In this document: one piece after another, positions 34,556 through 44,735 of the stretch | Position numbering within the stretch: the first letter of the stretch is position 1 | Layout: every line of letters starts with the position of its first letter | Source of the DNA: Chrysoperla carnea | Taxonomy: Eukaryota; Arthropoda; Insecta; Neuroptera; Chrysopidae | Length of the DNA: 64,000 nucleotides | Direction: 5' to 3' | Assembly (NCBI RefSeq): GCF_905475395.1 | Contig: NC_058338.1 | Span: 35,594,935-35,658,934 of the forward strand | Translations under genes and position numbers: made by a program | The notes under the pieces: model-generated | What the model was told of the DNA's origin: nothing | The model's input: only the letters and a program-made list of their open reading frames with translations | Databases searched by the model: none

Positions 34556-37500
34556 ATGAGTTCTGAAGAACTTACTGCTTCGTTAGTTCAATATGAAAAT
34601 CAGGTAATTAGGTAATATTATGATGCATTTAATGCTAACTAAAGTATTAAAACCATTTCACAGTTAGAACAAGTAAAATTAGCCATTCAAGTCTCAAACG
34701 AATCTGATGAAATTGATAATCTTCGAAGTTTACGAGAGGATTTAGAACAATTAATATCATTAACAAAAGAAAATTTAAATTCGCTAAATCAAAGTCATGG
34801 TAAAGAAACCGATTCTGGAAGTTCTACATTGGACGATGAATATGCTAATTTTATGGTAAGGAAAGTTATACGAGCAATTTTTTAATATCAGTAATTCTAT
34901 AATCTCTTATATTCTAGGCACAAATGTCAGAAGTTGGTGCAGTTAGTAAATCAGAAAATGATAGCTCAACGGATAACAAGAACTTAAAGGTATTACCGCA
35001 CACATAGTTAAAACTTTCTAAAGTACTAATTTTTGTATAATAGGACGACTTTAAATCACTGGAAAATATGAAATGTCAAGCTCCTTATAATCATCAATTA
35101 AGCGGTGTTTCATATCATAACGCATTGGTTTGTGGAGTGGTATCTGACGAAGAGCAATCATTTGAAGATATTATGGTAAGGTTCTTGTCCAGGTTTTTAT
35201 TATGTCAAATATTTATAATAGGGAATATTCATGTATTTTTTTAATATTATTAATTCATTGTTTACACCGTTATAACAAAGTAAAAAATATAAATACTGCT
35301 TAAAAATACTGTATTTAAATGTAAAAAAATATTTAAAATACGTTATAATTTTGAGATATTTAAACGGAGTTTTTTGGCGCTCTCTGTTGATGACGTATAA
35401 ATACGTGATCTGTCAATTTTTAATAGTACAATGTATAATTTACACTTTAAAAAAATGAATTTACAACACAGAATTTACACTCGTTATTATTAAGTTTTCT
35501 AATAAAAAGTCGTAGAATAATATAATTTAATGAAATACCATATAAAATGTAAGTAATTAATATCATACAGTATGTCAAAGAGTTTGACAAGCCCGTACTT
35601 TGATGTCACGTACGTATAAAAATTTGAATTTCCGTTTTAGAAATTTTTAAATGCCCTCACTGAATTTGTACTTTTATTAATTAATTTTAAGTAATTAAAA
35701 AGATATTAATTATTAAAATAATGGTTTAGTTGAAATGTCCAGTCATTAAAGTTACGGAAGAAAAATATTTGAACCAAATTTAAATTTCATGAATATTCCC
35801 TTTTATAGTTCTATTTAACGTCTAATCATTTTTAATAATGCTTACAATAGGTTCGTATTATGTTCACTAATCCAATCTATCAAGAAATGCTACCATGCCC
35901 ATATTTTCTGGAAGGTGAATGCAAATTTTCTGATGAAAAATGCCGTTTTTCCCATGGTGAGTTGGTATCCTTGGCCAGTTTACAAGAGTATAAAGAACCA
36001 GATTTCTCTAAAATGAAACCAGATGATCGTGTCTTAGTGAAATTACCAACAAGTAAATTATGGCAACTGGCTACAATTAAATTAATTGGCGATAATAATA
36101 CATGTACAATACGTAACGATGCAAATAAACAAGATTATGAGGTTAATTGGGAAAATATATTTCCATTAAATTATACAAATATTGAGAATAGCGATGATAG
36201 CTCAGATTCAAGTGCTGGTAGTGATATTGAATATGATGAAAATGTTATACAACAAAGTTTAACTAATCAACCACCGTCACAAGCTTTAGGAAGTTGGGAA
36301 CAATATACAAAGGTAAGATACTGATTTTGTACTCGAAGAATCAAAGCAAATTGACTATAAATAATTATCGTTTTAACATTCCACGATATTTATGTTAAGT
36401 GATGATCTAGATCACAGAAGCGCAGGGCCAGATTAACCCTCAACGGGGCCCTAGGCAACCATCAATTTGGGAATCCTTTTTTTTCACGCCCGTTCCCTTC
36501 TTTTTTCGATTAAAAAATACAAACTTATATCTTTCATAAAAATTTTATTGTCCCAATGTACTATCTACATTTTAAACATGTCGTTTTCTACATGTGTTTT
36601 CGGCAAATTCATCAATTATATCATCAATATCGATTTTGTTCAATAAATCTGACTCAATGCAAAGTATACCTAACATCTCGAGTCGCTCTTGTCGCGTTGT
36701 AGATCTTTCAGCAGCTTTGATTCTTTTTAATTGCGAGAAGGATCGTCCGGCAGAACAATTTGTTATCATTAATGTTAAAAAAAATCCGAAGAGCTATTTC
36801 TGTGTTAGGAAATACATCAGCTAATTGATCTTCCATTAGAATCTTATACAAATGACTATGAGTTATTACTCAATATACTCTCCTTTCACTTCGACACACT
36901 TCTTTGCACGCTCATACAATTTGTCAAATGAGTCGGAAATTTCCTTTGAGGAGGAACCTTGTCTAGTTCGTCGGTCGTCGCCTTTTGAATGCGGTCAATT
37001 GAGTTTTATTTATTTGAGTAAAATTTATTTTCAGTTCTGATTATATTTTTCTTTCACTCTCTAGAATTTTATGTTTGTAAGAAAATTTTAGAAGTCTTTT
37101 TCATATTTCGGGGGCCCCCTTAAATAGGGGGCCCCAGGCAACTGCCTACTTGTTAATCCGGCCCTGCAGAAGCGCCAGTTTCTGTAGACTACTATTTCAT
37201 CCGAATCCCAAAGTGAAAGACCACAAGTTGAGACGGTGTTATAATTTGTAACTCCCATTTTGATTTTTTCAATTTTAGTTTTATGATAGGTAATAAAATA
37301 CACTTGAAAAAATATCTATATTTTTTTGATATCTCGTATCCTTTTTTTGACTTAAAGTGCGAAGTATGGAAATGAAAATTGATATAATTAATTTCATTTC
37401 TGACAGTTTATAATACTTATTTAATTATTTTACAAATTTAGCGGTTTTCGCACAATTTCAGTGAATTCTTAAATTTGTACTGCTTAGAATAAACAAAGAA

Positions 37501-38372
37501 AAGTATCTCTACTTTACTAATAGAGATTGCGTTTAGAAATTTCTTGAAGAGAGAAACTTGATCACTTTTCAAATTGTAAACATGACTGAACTAATATATT
37601 CGAAGCTAGCTTTTAAGGTGGTAAATCTATTTGAAAGATTTAAGTCGTGTGCTTATTTTTAAAATTTTATCAATGTTTGTGTAATTTTTAGGGAATTGGT
37701 TCCAAATTGTTACAAAAAATGGGTTACGTAGTTGGTACCGGGTTGGGTTTAAAATCCGATGGAAGAATAGAACCCGTTGATGCTGTATTATTACCTAGTG
37801 GAAAATCGCTAGGTAAGCCATTACAAATTTTTTTAATAAATATGTATCTTAACATGATCTAAATTGCAGATCATTGTATGGAATTGAGAGAAAAAGCTGG
37901 TGGCGATGTAAACTTCTTTAAAGTTGAGAAAAAATTAAAACGATTACAAAAAAAACAAGAAGAACGTAATCGACGTGCATATGAACGTGAACAAGCTAAA
38001 ACTGATGTCTTTACATTCTTAAACGACACATTAAAACATAATAAAAATACAATCAAACATGCAAAAGATGATCCAGCACGTGCTGGTTTCTCAAAAAGCA
38101 CACATCGTCGAAGTATACAAGCGGAATCTTCTAAAGAATTAAATGTAAACAGTATTAAAATTGATGAAAATATTAAACGTTGTGAATTAGAATTAGTTAA
38201 AATTAGACAAGCTTTAGAAAGGCATTCTGATACAAATTCAATAATGAATAGGAATTTAAAAAGTAGATTAATGAATAAACAAATGGAGTTAGATAATTTG
38301 CGAGTATGCGAACGTAATATTCAAACTGAACAGAGTCTAAGACGAGATCAAAAGAAATTAACAATTTTTTAA
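34556..38372 (+). CDS. ZGPAT: ZGPAT-like zinc finger CCCH and G-patch protein
   Basis: Seven exons, 34556..34603, 34664..34855, 34918..34989, 35044..35175, 35851..36312, 37692..37812 and 37870..38372, give 509 residues, close to the family's usual size. Order of parts: N-terminal coiled coil with a DSGSSTLDDEY acidic linker; KCQAPYNHQLSGVSYHNALV (about 114-133); a CCCH finger CPYFLEGECKF..CRFSH (from about residue 164, C-x7-C-x6-C-x3-H); a Tudor-like segment DDRVLVKLPTSKLWQLATIK; a Ser/Asp-rich stretch; a G-patch GIGSKLLQKMGYVVGTGLGL (from about residue 303); then a basic coiled coil KKLKRLQKKQEERNRRAYER. ZGPAT is nuclear; in vertebrates it represses transcription through NuRD and contacts splicing factors through the G-patch. 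Function here is by homology. AATAAA at 38420-38425. Confidence 0.94.
35214..35807. mobile_element. Fold-back element in a ZGPAT-like intron
   Basis: TATAATAGGGAATATTCATG (35214-35233) and CATGAATATTCCCTTTTATA (35788-35807) are inverted ends in the intron 35176-35850. Inside, GACGTATAAATACGTGA (about 35391) and CACGTACGTATAAA (about 35607) and flanking segments are also roughly inverted. It fills almost the whole intron and is non-coding. Confidence 0.6.
36572..36769 (-). pseudogene. hAT transposase C-terminal fragment
   Basis: About 60 residues with the hATC signature SFSQLKRIKAAERSTTRQER..LGILCIESDL, followed by an acidic IDIDDIIDEFA tail, read on the minus strand inside the hAT element. 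N-terminal BED finger and catalytic parts are missing. It is a DNA-transposon relic, not a host gene. Confidence 0.8.
36866..37005 (-). pseudogene. Mariner-like transposase C-terminal fragment, nested
   Basis: On the minus strand one frame reads SFDKLYERAKKCVEVKGEYIE then stop, which resembles the last residues of mariner-family transposases (ERW.KCI...G.Y.E). A TTDELDKVPPQRKF piece lies just upstream in another frame, so at least one frameshift separates them. It lies inside the hAT element, suggesting capture or nested insertion. Only a short match, so modest confidence. Confidence 0.45.
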
Positions 38373-38550
38373 AAATGTATTATATATTTTTTTTTTTTTT
38401 TAGATTAAGATAATATAGCAATAAAACGTTATTTTTTATTTTATGTGTAATAAAATATAGGTATAAGTCGTATCTACCTAAGTTATTGTTTTTTTTGTAC
38501 CGTATTTTAAATAAAATATTCATGACTGAGAAAAAATTCTCTTATTTCTA

Positions 38551-38641
38551 TACAATGAGCTGTGATCGATGTACGTCGTCGAATTGAGGTCAACTTGTCA
38601 AGTTTGCCTCAAATTGTCGTCAATTCGTCACAGCTATTGTA
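38551..38641. repeat. Imperfect 91-bp hairpin
   Basis: TACAATGAGCTGTGA at the left pairs with TCACAGCTATTGTA at the right. Inner CGTCGAATTGAGG / CCTCAAATTGTCG segments also pair with some mismatches. It lies about 130 bp after the ZGPAT-like poly(A) signal. Confidence 0.6.
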
Positions 38642-38734
38642 TCCTTTCATATCTCCAAAGATGTCATACTTGGTGACACAGAAACCACGCAACAATATAC
38701 AATTGGGATAACTTACAACAATTAACTTTTATAT

Positions 38735-38890
38735 CAAGGTATATTAAGTTTAGTCCCAACTTTATAACGCTTAACAGTATCGATGCCACGAACAAAATTT
38801 TGGTATACGTATTCATAAAATCATATAATTAGTTCATTTTCGGTTGTTCGTCTGTGGACACGACAACTCAGTTCAGATTCTTAAAGCGTA
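38735..38890 (+). repeat. Dispersed (CCGT)n-type repeat, copy C
   Basis: CAAGGTATATTAAGTTTAGT, CGATGCCACGAACAAAATTT, GTATTCATAAAATCA, TCATTTTCGGTTGTTCGTC and GGACACGACAACTCAG follow the same order as at 16425-16735. This copy stops before the 3' half of the family. Confidence 0.7.
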
Positions 38891-40619
38891 AGACTGAAAA
38901 ATTTGTTTATTTCTGTTTGATATTCGAATATGAAGGAAGAGTTTCGTTTTCTTTGTTACCTCATCATCTAAACGGCTGGAAAAGTTTTATTTATAGACCT
39001 CTGTAGATTTTCTTTAATTCCAAGGGTACTCAATTTTATCGGTTAATATTAGTTTTACGTGAAAAATTGTTAACAAATAAAACTTGAAAAACAAGAGGCT
39101 TAAAAAAAGGAAAAAATTTTAAAAACCTCCAAAAAATTCCGTTTTTTCCTTGTAGCTCTATCCAAACTGAACCTATTTTCGAGAAATCAAAATCGACCCA
39201 TTCGTTTAGGAGCTAATATACCGCAAACAGACAGATAGACACATATAGCGATAAAAATTACAACAACCTATAATGTTAAAAGATATATTTCTCATTATAT
39301 TTCAAGTAAAATCGTAAAATCGATACTTCCCATTTTGCAAAATCCGCGAGAGTAACCTTAAGTACTTCAAAAGTATCCTCTATTTACCAACAAAAAGGAA
39401 TCGACCGAAATACATTTTAACGCAAAAATAGATATTGTCTAAAATTTTTTTGGAATGCCTCAAAACTAAGTAATTACGGTAAAAAGGCTAGTACATAGGG
39501 AAAAAAAGTACACAATGTATTTTTTAATCTGTATATTTATCCCATACACATACTATTTTTATTTAAAATTTTTAAATAATATTTTACATTTAATAGTATA
39601 CGATTTTTAGTATACATTGGTTGATTCATTTTATTAAAATAATAAAAAATACAATCATTGTTTGTGTGCTTTGTAGATGAAATTACGTTGTCAAAGAAAT
39701 ATTTTGTGAACGTATACATTTTGGATATTTTTTAAAGTTAATATTCTAATTTGAAATCAAAATATTTTTTTGTCAATGTAATATTTTAATGGATTTAAGT
39801 ATTATTATTGCAGCAAAAATTATCACTTTCATTTGAAAGAAAATCTTTACATTCAAGAAGTATTAGGCAAGATTGCAAGTAAACGTCCGGGTTTCGTAAA
39901 ATTTAGAAACTGTTAAAATGCTGTTTGATATGATTTAAGTTATGAAATTTTGTTATAATTCAAATGAGAAATTATATTGAAATAGATAAATTTCTTTAAA
40001 AATTATTTTAGTTATGAATTTTCTTAAGACATTTTTTGGCTGAAGGTAATTAAATAAAATTCAGAGAATATTTCTAATTGTTTGTAAATTTTGTTTCGTT
40101 AATAATTTCGGAATTTTTACTTCTTGTTTCTTGTAGGGCCGTTTTTATTCGATAATTCATTAAGTCAAATTATGTATTCCTAAAAATCTAAGTATAATTT
40201 TTAAAATAGATATCTCGATTGTAAAGATTTTATACCAATTAATGTTATTCTCCGATTTTTTGTATTCGAAAAGAGACAACTTAATTATTCTTCTACGGCA
40301 TTTGAAATACTTATTTTTTTTTTTTAAAATAGCAAGAAAAAATTGTTCAACAAGCTAAATAAATTGCAAAAAAATTTTCTATCTAAAGAAAATTTTTCAT
40401 TTTTAATATTTAATATAGGCCGTTATTGGAAATTACTGTTCTCAAACAATTTGTTTTTAGTTGAAATTGTTCTCAAAGAATATAAAATATTGAAAAATAA
40501 CAATCGTTGCTATAATTTTAAATGAGAAAACTTATCGGAAGTAAACCGTTTCAACGGTTAAATAGTATACAATTGCGTTAACGGTATTGATGATGCAACG
40601 TAGCATCGTACTTTTCTTC

Positions 40620-41708
40620 TCAGGGTGATAACTCTTGATGCATGGGATCGTAGCCACAGCTAGCGTCATAAGCCGAACCTTGATCATATGCTGATCCCAT
40701 TGAATACCCCATTGAATCTTGCGGTGGAGCTGGGGACATCATAGGTGTAGCTGTTCCACTATACGGCGATGCACCAGCTGCTTTCTTGGCAGCATACAAG
40801 TTAGCTTCCTCTTGTGCTTTACCAATATTCTTCTTATAACGAATGCGTTTATTACCGAACCAATTCGAAACTTGACTGACAGTGATGCCACATTTTCTTG
40901 CTAGTTCTTCTTTTGCTTCTTCACTTGGATATGGGTTAGATAGGTGTGAATAAAAGTATTCATTCAATATTTCAGATGCTTGTTTGCTGAAATTACGACG
41001 TTTACGTCGAGCATCTAAGAATCGGGATCTTAGTATCATAACAGCTTCACAAGTGGATTGTTTCAACTGCATTTGAATTGAACTGAATTTTTTATGAATG
41101 ATTTGAACCATACGTTCAATTTCTTTAGGTGTTATAGGGCGTGTACGTGATTGTTCACGCAACAAATTCATAACGTGAGTAGTGAACTCATTGCAGGCTT
41201 GTTCATACTTTTCAAGTTCTTGGTGATATATTTGACGAATTTGTGCCAATTTTGCTCTGTAATCTGAATGCTCGATAGCGTTATCAGGTTGACCTGGACC
41301 ACCCTGAGAAGCGGCTGATGCTGAAGCTGCTGCACCGGCGCCACCACCCTTTTCGGGACCAGCAACACCTTCAGCAATGAGCATGTTATCTAAACGCATT
41401 AATTGAGGATCTGGTGGTTCCTCTTCTTGAGTGTTACGTAGAGACAACACGGTTTTTTCTTTTATTTCACAAAGTACGGAAAATAAGGCAGGTTTCATTC
41501 TATGACAATTTAATGTATGTTTTCGTGCTTGTGCCTCATCAAGGCTTTGATCGGTGATGTTCATTATTTGTTGTAAAATTTCTCCGATATCTTGTTTGCG
41601 TGCTTCACCTTCCCCCGTAGGTGTATCCGATTGTGGGGTCATACCGTACGGTTGTGGTGGCATTAAACCACCGCCACCATGGCCCATCATTCTACCAGGA
41701 TCATCCAT
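40620..41708 (-). CDS. exd: Extradenticle, PBC-class TALE homeodomain protein
   Basis: One uninterrupted minus-strand frame of 362 residues. Gly/Pro-rich start ([20 protein letters not shown]); PBC-A at about 37-115 ([20 protein letters not shown], with the Meis/Homothorax contact region and [13 protein letters not shown]); a Gly/Ala linker (120-140); PBC-B at about 145-230 ([20 protein letters not shown]); then a 63-residue homeodomain (about 233-295) with the three-residue TALE loop extension ([14 protein letters not shown]) and recognition helix [18 protein letters not shown]. The tail ends DPMHQELSP. It is a nuclear cofactor of Hox proteins whose import depends on Homothorax. The frame is intact and full-length, so it should be the working gene even though the coding region has no intron. 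Confidence 0.97.
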   Translation of the reverse strand: MDDPGRMMGHGGGGLMPPQPYGMTPQSDTPTGEGEARKQDIGEILQQIMNITDQSLDEAQARKHTLNCHRMKPALFSVLCEIKEKTVLSLRNTQEEEPPDPQLMRLDNMLIAEGVAGPEKGGGAGAAASASAASQGGPGQPDNAIEHSDYRAKLAQIRQIYHQELEKYEQACNEFTTHVMNLLREQSRTRPITPKEIERMVQIIHKKFSSIQMQLKQSTCEAVMILRSRFLDARRKRRNFSKQASEILNEYFYSHLSNPYPSEEAKEELARKCGITVSQVSNWFGNKRIRYKKNIGKAQEEANLYAAKKAAGASPYSGTATPMMSPAPPQDSMGYSMGSAYDQGSAYDASCGYDPMHQELSP

Positions 41709-42422
41709 TGCACTTAGTTTATAAACACTATCACTATTATTATTTTATTCAACTTCTTATCACTAGGTTTTATATACAAAATGGAGTCTATGAATATAAT
41801 TTTGACAACACAATAAACAAAGCTTGCTGGAAATATAGGCAATAAATACGCAAGCGCTATGCTATAAGATCAATGGACCGAATAATCTGAAGATGCTGTA
41901 AAAAATATAGAATTCTTTAGTAGCATAGTTTGTAAGTCTTATACTAGATGGCACATTTCACTATTATTACTACAATATCATAATTTCATATAATATATAT
42001 AAAGAATCATTCGAATCAAAATTTATCTGAAAAAATGGTACGAACCATACAAATAAAGGACATTAAATGATAATAACACTGAATATGATAATAATATTAT
42101 TAAGGTGAGTATCCAACAATGAGAAACTTATTTCATTGTTAAATATGTTGTCTCCATCAAATCAACTAAATTTAAAAATAGATTTTGTTTGTTTCATATC
42201 TGTATTCTTTCGTTCTATTATCTTTTGTTTTGCGAAAACAAAGTGCTCTCTCAAAGCTCCTTATTCCACCTGCAGTACTGTTATTTAAAGATGTTTTACG
42301 AAAAATATCGATTATTTCGATGAGAAAACGATTGGTACCAAAACAATTATATTTTCTAAAAATATTTCAAAAGATTAAAAACTTTTATTCTAAAAAGCTT
42401 TGTGGAAACCGATTTAGTACAA

Positions 42423-42816
42423 ATCGACTGTAAAATTATACACATACCCAGGCTTTAATCGCAATATTATTAAATTTGTATTTTTTATAAAAATAAAAAA
42501 ACTACGGCAACTTCCAAAGCATTTATGTAACAGCGATTGCCTAAATTATTAAAATATAATATCTCTTTGAAAATATACCAATTCTGTCTCTTAAAAGTCT
42601 GAGATCGACTGTAAAATTATACACATACCCAGGCTTTAATCGAAATATTATTAAATTTGTATTTTTTACAAAAATGAAAAAATATTTACAAGTATATTAA
42701 ATGCAATAATCGCTTTAAATTTTCTACGGCAACTTCCAAAGCATTTATGTAACAGTGATTGCCTAAATTATTAAAATATAATATCTCTTTGAAAATATAC
42801 CAATTCTGTCTCTTAA
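42423..42816 (+). repeat. Tandem duplication of about 172 and 213 bp units
   Basis: ATCGACTGTAAAATTATACAC starts both units, at 42423 and 42604 (offset 181). They run in parallel through CCCAGGCTTTAATCG, ACGGCAACTTCCAAAGCATT, GATTGCCTAAATTATT and CAATTCTGTCTCTTAAA. The second unit has an extra block of about 45 bp (from about 42683). The few mismatches suggest a fairly recent duplication. It lies 0.7-1.1 kb upstream of the exd start codon. Confidence 0.9.
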
Positions 42817-43526
42817 ATATTGTAATTTAGATTGATCTAACTATTTCATTGTTTTCAAAATCTATCAAGCGTTTTTAATGTGAAAAGATAAAATAATATA
42901 CAAACTTTCACGTTTATGATTTTGGTTTAAGGGTGTGAATTATCAAAGAATCTACTCTTGTAATTGTTCATTAAAATATGTCTTATCACAAATGTCTGCT
43001 ATTTCAAGACTTGTGTGCAGAGTTATTTAATTTTATTTTTTAGATCAAATACTGGATACACAGGACTGTTTAATTGCTCTTAAAATAAAACTCAATATCG
43101 TGTGTATCACTATTATAAATTAGCATAATATATTCATCTCGTCTGTTCATTTGCTCTGTGTGCTGTGAACATAAGATGATGAAAACTAAATTTTTCCCTT
43201 TTAAATATATTGCGTACTCTCTGATGTCGTTAGAAAAACCTTAAAAATAAAACCTATAAAAATATAAAACTATACATTTGACATAATAAAGACAATTAAA
43301 TATTCATAAATTTGTAACAGTATTTTATTATTTTTTATAAATTTTTATATAATTGGAATGTGTAATAGAAAACTGTTAAAAAAATTCTCATTACAAAATA
43401 AACCGCAAAACTTTTTTGGAATGAAATATCAAATTACGGCTTGTAAAAGATTACATCTAAAAAAAATGTCCATCAAATAATTGATATAAACTAATCAGTG
43501 GCGTACTGAAAAATATTAAAATTTAG

Positions 43527-43731
43527 CAGTGCCGGATTAAGCCAGCGCGGAACCTGTAGTAAAATTATATTAGGCGCCCAAATTCTATCAACAAAGAGGC
43601 TTTGTTGTTGTTTTTTTACTGATCGATTATTTCACCCCTTTTTTCTGACCTTCGTTAATCCACCGCTGGGCTTACAATTGCGTGGGGTCTGTAGGATTTG
43701 CTGTTCTTGCTATATGGCTAATCCGCTATTG
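43527..43731. mobile_element. Possible short hAT-type MITE
   Basis: CAGTGCCGGATTAAGCC at the left resembles the hAT end at 36423, and GGCTAATCCGCTATTG at the right is its rough inverse. No clean 8-bp target duplication was found and no transposase remains. Confidence 0.35.
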
Positions 43732-44735
43732 ACACTTAGTGAATTTCGAAAAATTTTTTATTTCTACATATTTTTAAGAAAAAAAATACGGATTTAAAAT
43801 AATTTCACTTTAACGTAATCATAATATCTTTTAACAAAGTAACCGATGTTGCGAAAAAAAACAGATATCTCCTCACAGAATCAACAAAACGTAAAAAACG
43901 AAAAATTTCATAGAAACAAAAAATTTCATAGAAACATATGTCTCAAACTAATTTATGTCCGAGGTAGAGGGACTTAAAGATATTAACATATAATACATAC
44001 CTAAAATAGTATCGTGTAATTTTGAAACCAGGGGTGGATCTAGAAATAAATTTCGGTGGGAGTCACAGATTAAAAACAGGATTTATAGTTCTGGAAACTG
44101 TTTTTTCCCCGTCTTTGTAAATCTACCTGGGGCTTTCTTGTACGGAGGCTCTTTATCCAAAATTTTGCTTTCTTTCTCCTATTCTTCTCAAAAACTTGTA
44201 TATTGCTTGCCCCACCACCCTAGATCCATGCTTGCCCTAAACACGCTGTATAACAAATTAAAATATGTGCAGTTAGGGGTGGTAAAGTTATATATTAATC
44301 GTTGTTTCTGTATAGAAATTTAATACAAAGTTTAAAAAAACAATATTTTTAGCAGTTATGAAATTTTTATAAGCTTTTATTTTTCTTGCAAAAATTAAGG
44401 AGGATTATTGGGTGAAAGTAAAACTAAATTCAAAACTGTTTCCTAATAAGTATGCACAAAAATAATAAATAGTTTAAATAAAAATAGCGCTTACGTATAT
44501 GTAGGGCTTGGAAAACCTTAATTAAGGATAGAATAAGAACTGTCTTGAATTTGTCGGATATACAAAGTAACACTACGCCACTGACCTTGATTAAGATCAA
44601 TATCAATTTTATGTACAAAAATTACATCTTTGATAAATACACTAAGTTTTAAGAAAAAAATATTTTGTCAAATTAGAAATGAGCCTTTTTATAAAAATAA
44701 AACATTTAATAAAATTGAATACATTAATACACTAT

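Larger units (their letters stand above)
36423..37166 (-). mobile_element. hAT transposon remnant with 8-bp target duplication
   Basis: The ends CAGGGCCAGATTAAC and GTTAATCCGGCCCTG are terminal inverted repeats typical of hAT elements. Both sides carry the same octamer CAGAAGCG (36415-36422 and 37167-37174), the 8-bp duplication hAT makes. The minus strand keeps part of the hAT C-terminal dimerisation domain (36572-36769: NCSAGRSFSQLKRIKAAERS, RQERLEMLGILCIESDLL). At 744 bp it is internally deleted and cannot code a whole transposase. It sits in the ZGPAT-like intron 36313-37691. Confidence 0.9.
38373..40619. other. Convergent spacer, ZGPAT-like / extradenticle 3' ends
   Basis: About 2.2 kb of AT-rich sequence. 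It contains the ZGPAT-like poly(A) signal, an imperfect hairpin at 38551-38641, a dispersed repeat at 38735-38890 and probably the 3' UTR of extradenticle in its right part. No coding exon recognised. Confidence 0.55.
41709..44735. other. exd upstream region and lipase 1 downstream region
   Basis: About 3 kb: the exd promoter and 5' UTR should lie just right of 41708, and the lipase 1 3' UTR just left of 44736 (a minus-strand ATTAAA signal at 44705-44710). Between them are a tandem duplication (42423-42816) and a hAT-like remnant (43527-43731). No further gene is supported. Confidence 0.5.

Noticed and set aside
36594-36824. Plus-strand 76-codon frame in the ZGPAT-like intron
   Set aside because: It is the reverse-strand shadow of the hAT transposase fragment.
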